Shown: in pieces, positions 62,435 through 64,000 of the stretch
How the letters are laid out: each line of letters starts with the position of its first letter
How positions within the stretch are numbered: the first letter of the stretch is position 1
Assembly: GCA_040880285.1 (NCBI GenBank)
Contig: JBBDIT010000077.1
Span: forward strand, 1-64,000
DNA from: JANQJA01 sp040880285
Lineage (GTDB): Bacteria > Pseudomonadota > Gammaproteobacteria > Pseudomonadales > Azotimanducaceae
Length of the DNA: 64,000 nucleotides
Direction of reading: 5' to 3'
Made by a program: the position numbers and the translations under genes
Notes under the pieces: model-generated
The model's database searches: none
The model's input: the letters and a program-made list of their open reading frames with translations, nothing else
What the model was told of the DNA's origin: nothing

Positions 62435-63808
62435 TTATTCACCACCCAAATGGGCCTTGACGCGTAGCGCCGGCCCACCCGAAGAAACCACCATTAGCTG
62501 TTTCTTGCCGCAATAGCCGTTGCACTCCCAATACATGTCATCCGACACGGCATCAACCGTCTTCAGCATGTCGATCGCCGTGCCGGACACGGTGGTGTTC
62601 CTGATGGCATTGCCCAGTTTGCCGTTTTTAATCTCGTAGGCCAGATCGATACCGAACATGAACTCGCTGGTGGAATCCGCCTGGCCGTTACCTGTTCTCA
62701 TCAGAAAGTAACCGTCCTCGACATCCGCAATCATGTCTTCCAGTTTGCTGGTACCCGGGAGAATCGCGGTATTTCGCATGCGCACCAGTGGCTCATCGTT
62801 GTAATTATAAGCGCGGGCATTGCCGGTAGAGGGAATGCCCAGTCTTGCCGCCGTTTCGCGACTGGTCATAAAATTTTTCAATATGCCGTTTTCAATCAAC
62901 ACGGCATCTCTGGCGGTCGTGCCTTCATCGTCCGCGTAGACAGGGATCATTAATTCTTCACCATTATAACTGTGGGCGAAATCGATCATCGTGACCAGTG
63001 GGCTCGCGACCTGCTGACTCACTAACTTGCCGGTCACGGATCCGCCAAGCACCATATCGGCTTCACAGGGATGCCCCATTGCTTCATGGGCCAGCATTCC
63101 GGTCAATTCCGGCGACAGAACGATCGTATGCGTGCCCCCTTTCGGCGGAACAGCGACACGTTTGGCCTGCAAATGCTGGCGCAGCTGTTCCAACCGCGGG
63201 GTCAGGGTCTCCAGTGACAGGTTCAGATCAGCGAGGTTTCCCTTGCCTGACACAGGTTCCGTCAACTCAATGGGTTCTCCATGCTGGTCTTCCATCGTCA
63301 GCGTCAGATAACAGATCGCCCGATTGATCGACGATAGCCCTGCGCTGCCTGTACTCGTCGCAAATCGCTTCGAATGCGTTTCTTCGTGCAACATGAACGA
63401 TGCGGATTTGATGTCTGGAAATTTGTTACGACAGTAGGCGTTCAACGATTCCAGCAGTTCGATACACTTTGTCTGCGATAGCGGCGGGCGCCCGTTGTAT
63501 CCGTGTTCACCCCGGTGGTTATCCTGCGGCAAATCCAGTCGAGGCTGATGACCGAACTGTCCCATGGCTGTGGCATTTTCGGCCGCCTTTTTGGCTACCC
63601 TATTTGCACTGGCCTGATCCATGGCAGGTACGGAAGCAAATCCCCAATAACCATTATTGAATACCCGGGCGCTGGTGCCACCTTCCGTGGTTTCCGCGTT
63701 TGACGTAAGGTTTCCATCGATCATCACGATGCGGGTTTTGCGAACCTCGTGCTGCCGGGTTTCCGAATACTCCACGCCGGCCGGGGTCCACAGTTCAGGG
63801 CTAGCCAT
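62435..63808 (-). CDS. tldD: TldD metalloprotease subunit
   Basis: A 457-residue protein carrying the zinc motif HEAMGH (HExxxH) in LAHEAMGHPCEADM, near residue 250. The Gly-rich NTAILPGTS and VSGTAIDMLKTV regions follow. The sequence is the archaeal or actinobacterial-like TldD variant rather than the closest E. coli form. AAGGAG lies 5 bases before ATG 63808; an upstream in-frame start at 63880 is not preferred. It is the first gene of the tldD-pmbA operon. Confidence 0.92.
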   Translation of the reverse strand: MASPELWTPAGVEYSETRQHEVRKTRIVMIDGNLTSNAETTEGGTSARVFNNGYWGFASVPAMDQASANRVAKKAAENATAMGQFGHQPRLDLPQDNHRGEHGYNGRPPLSQTKCIELLESLNAYCRNKFPDIKSASFMLHEETHSKRFATSTGSAGLSSINRAICYLTLTMEDQHGEPIELTEPVSGKGNLADLNLSLETLTPRLEQLRQHLQAKRVAVPPKGGTHTIVLSPELTGMLAHEAMGHPCEADMVLGGSVTGKLVSQQVASPLVTMIDFAHSYNGEELMIPVYADDEGTTARDAVLIENGILKNFMTSRETAARLGIPSTGNARAYNYNDEPLVRMRNTAILPGTSKLEDMIADVEDGYFLMRTGNGQADSTSEFMFGIDLAYEIKNGKLGNAIRNTTVSGTAIDMLKTVDAVSDDMYWECNGYCGKKQLMVVSSGGPALRVKAHLGGE

Positions 63809-64000
63809 TCTGACTCCTTCTTCCCATAAGACATCAGGCGTAAAAAGCCTAACGTTAGACATCCGCGGCCACACTTGCAAGACGCGGATAAGCCCGGATC
63901 TCGTCCCCTTTCAAACCCCGAATTTGCGCTATCGAGCAGCGGTCATTGGCTGACGAAGCGACCCTGGCGTTGGAGGCGGCCAGGGTTTCTGAGCTCACGG
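63809..64000. other. upstream region of tldD with a palindrome at the window edge
   Basis: About 190 bp without a gene. ACCCTGGC (63961-63968) and GCCAGGGT (63979-63986) form a perfect 8 bp inverted repeat with a 10 bp loop. It could be a terminator of a gene beyond the window or part of an unlisted repeat. Confidence 0.35.

Noticed and set aside
61150..63808. A RiPP biosynthesis cluster, since TldD/PmbA can mature peptides
   Set aside because: No precursor-like small frame, radical SAM, or exporter lies next to the pair; TldD/PmbA are also housekeeping genes.

Overview
The window looks like a scaffold from an uncultured heterotrophic gammaproteobacterium, probably aquatic. EfpL (YeiP type), PpnN, CysZ, ArfB, a thermostable-hemolysin-family protein, FecR/ECF/TonB-dependent signalling and an FMN riboswitch together fit that class; the exact order cannot be read from sequence alone. 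Three runs of exactly 100 N (4604-4703, 37864-37963, 45644-45743) are scaffold joins of nominal length. One of them is false: the same 55 bases sit on both sides, so the gene there is really continuous. No tRNA, rRNA, CRISPR array, insertion sequence or prophage was seen.

Layout. 0.2-3.1 kb: an alpha/beta hydrolase, then a MarC-MFS operon on the minus strand. 3.6-7.7 kb: an RND efflux adaptor and permease separated by a gap. 7.7-13.5 kb: acyl-CoA dehydrogenase, amidase, secreted cyclophilin, a degenerate kinase-like protein and a succinate-semialdehyde-type dehydrogenase. 13.5-28.9 kb: mainly catabolic and accessory enzymes (two TauD/TfdA dioxygenases, a Mo hydroxylase pair, amidohydrolase, CaiB/BaiF CoA-transferase, S10 carboxypeptidase, serine hydrolase) mixed with housekeeping genes (cysZ, ppnN, an isocitrate/isopropylmalate-type dehydrogenase). 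29-35 kb: DUF1631 protein, luciferase-like oxidoreductase, an esterase stub, epoxide hydrolase, and a coupled efpL-arfB translation pair. 35-38.5 kb: a minus-strand set of phosphatase, sphingosine-phosphate-lyase-like decarboxylase and aldo/keto reductase. 38.8-42.3 kb: a very large secreted beta-propeller/caspase-like protein.

42.6-53.1 kb holds the most interesting block. A phosphoglycerol-transferase-like membrane enzyme is followed by five genes with overlapping or nearly touching ends (thermostable-hemolysin/GNAT-like protein, AMP-dependent acyl ligase, haem-oxygenase-like diiron oxidase, short-chain reductase, secreted TPR protein). This operon meets, tail to tail and 10 bp apart, an opposing ECF sigma - FecR - TonB-dependent receptor operon. 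My reading is a small-molecule biosynthesis operon paired with its own uptake or sensing system.

53.3-64 kb: a beta-lactamase-fold hydrolase and FAD monooxygenase, a REP-like intergenic repeat with a second copy 4.3 kb away, a two-subunit ADP-forming acyl-CoA synthetase, a lone type II ribH under an FMN riboswitch, an XRE plus AbiEii-type nucleotidyltransferase pair (toxin-antitoxin-like) with a perfect inverted repeat at its start, and the TldD/PmbA protease pair.
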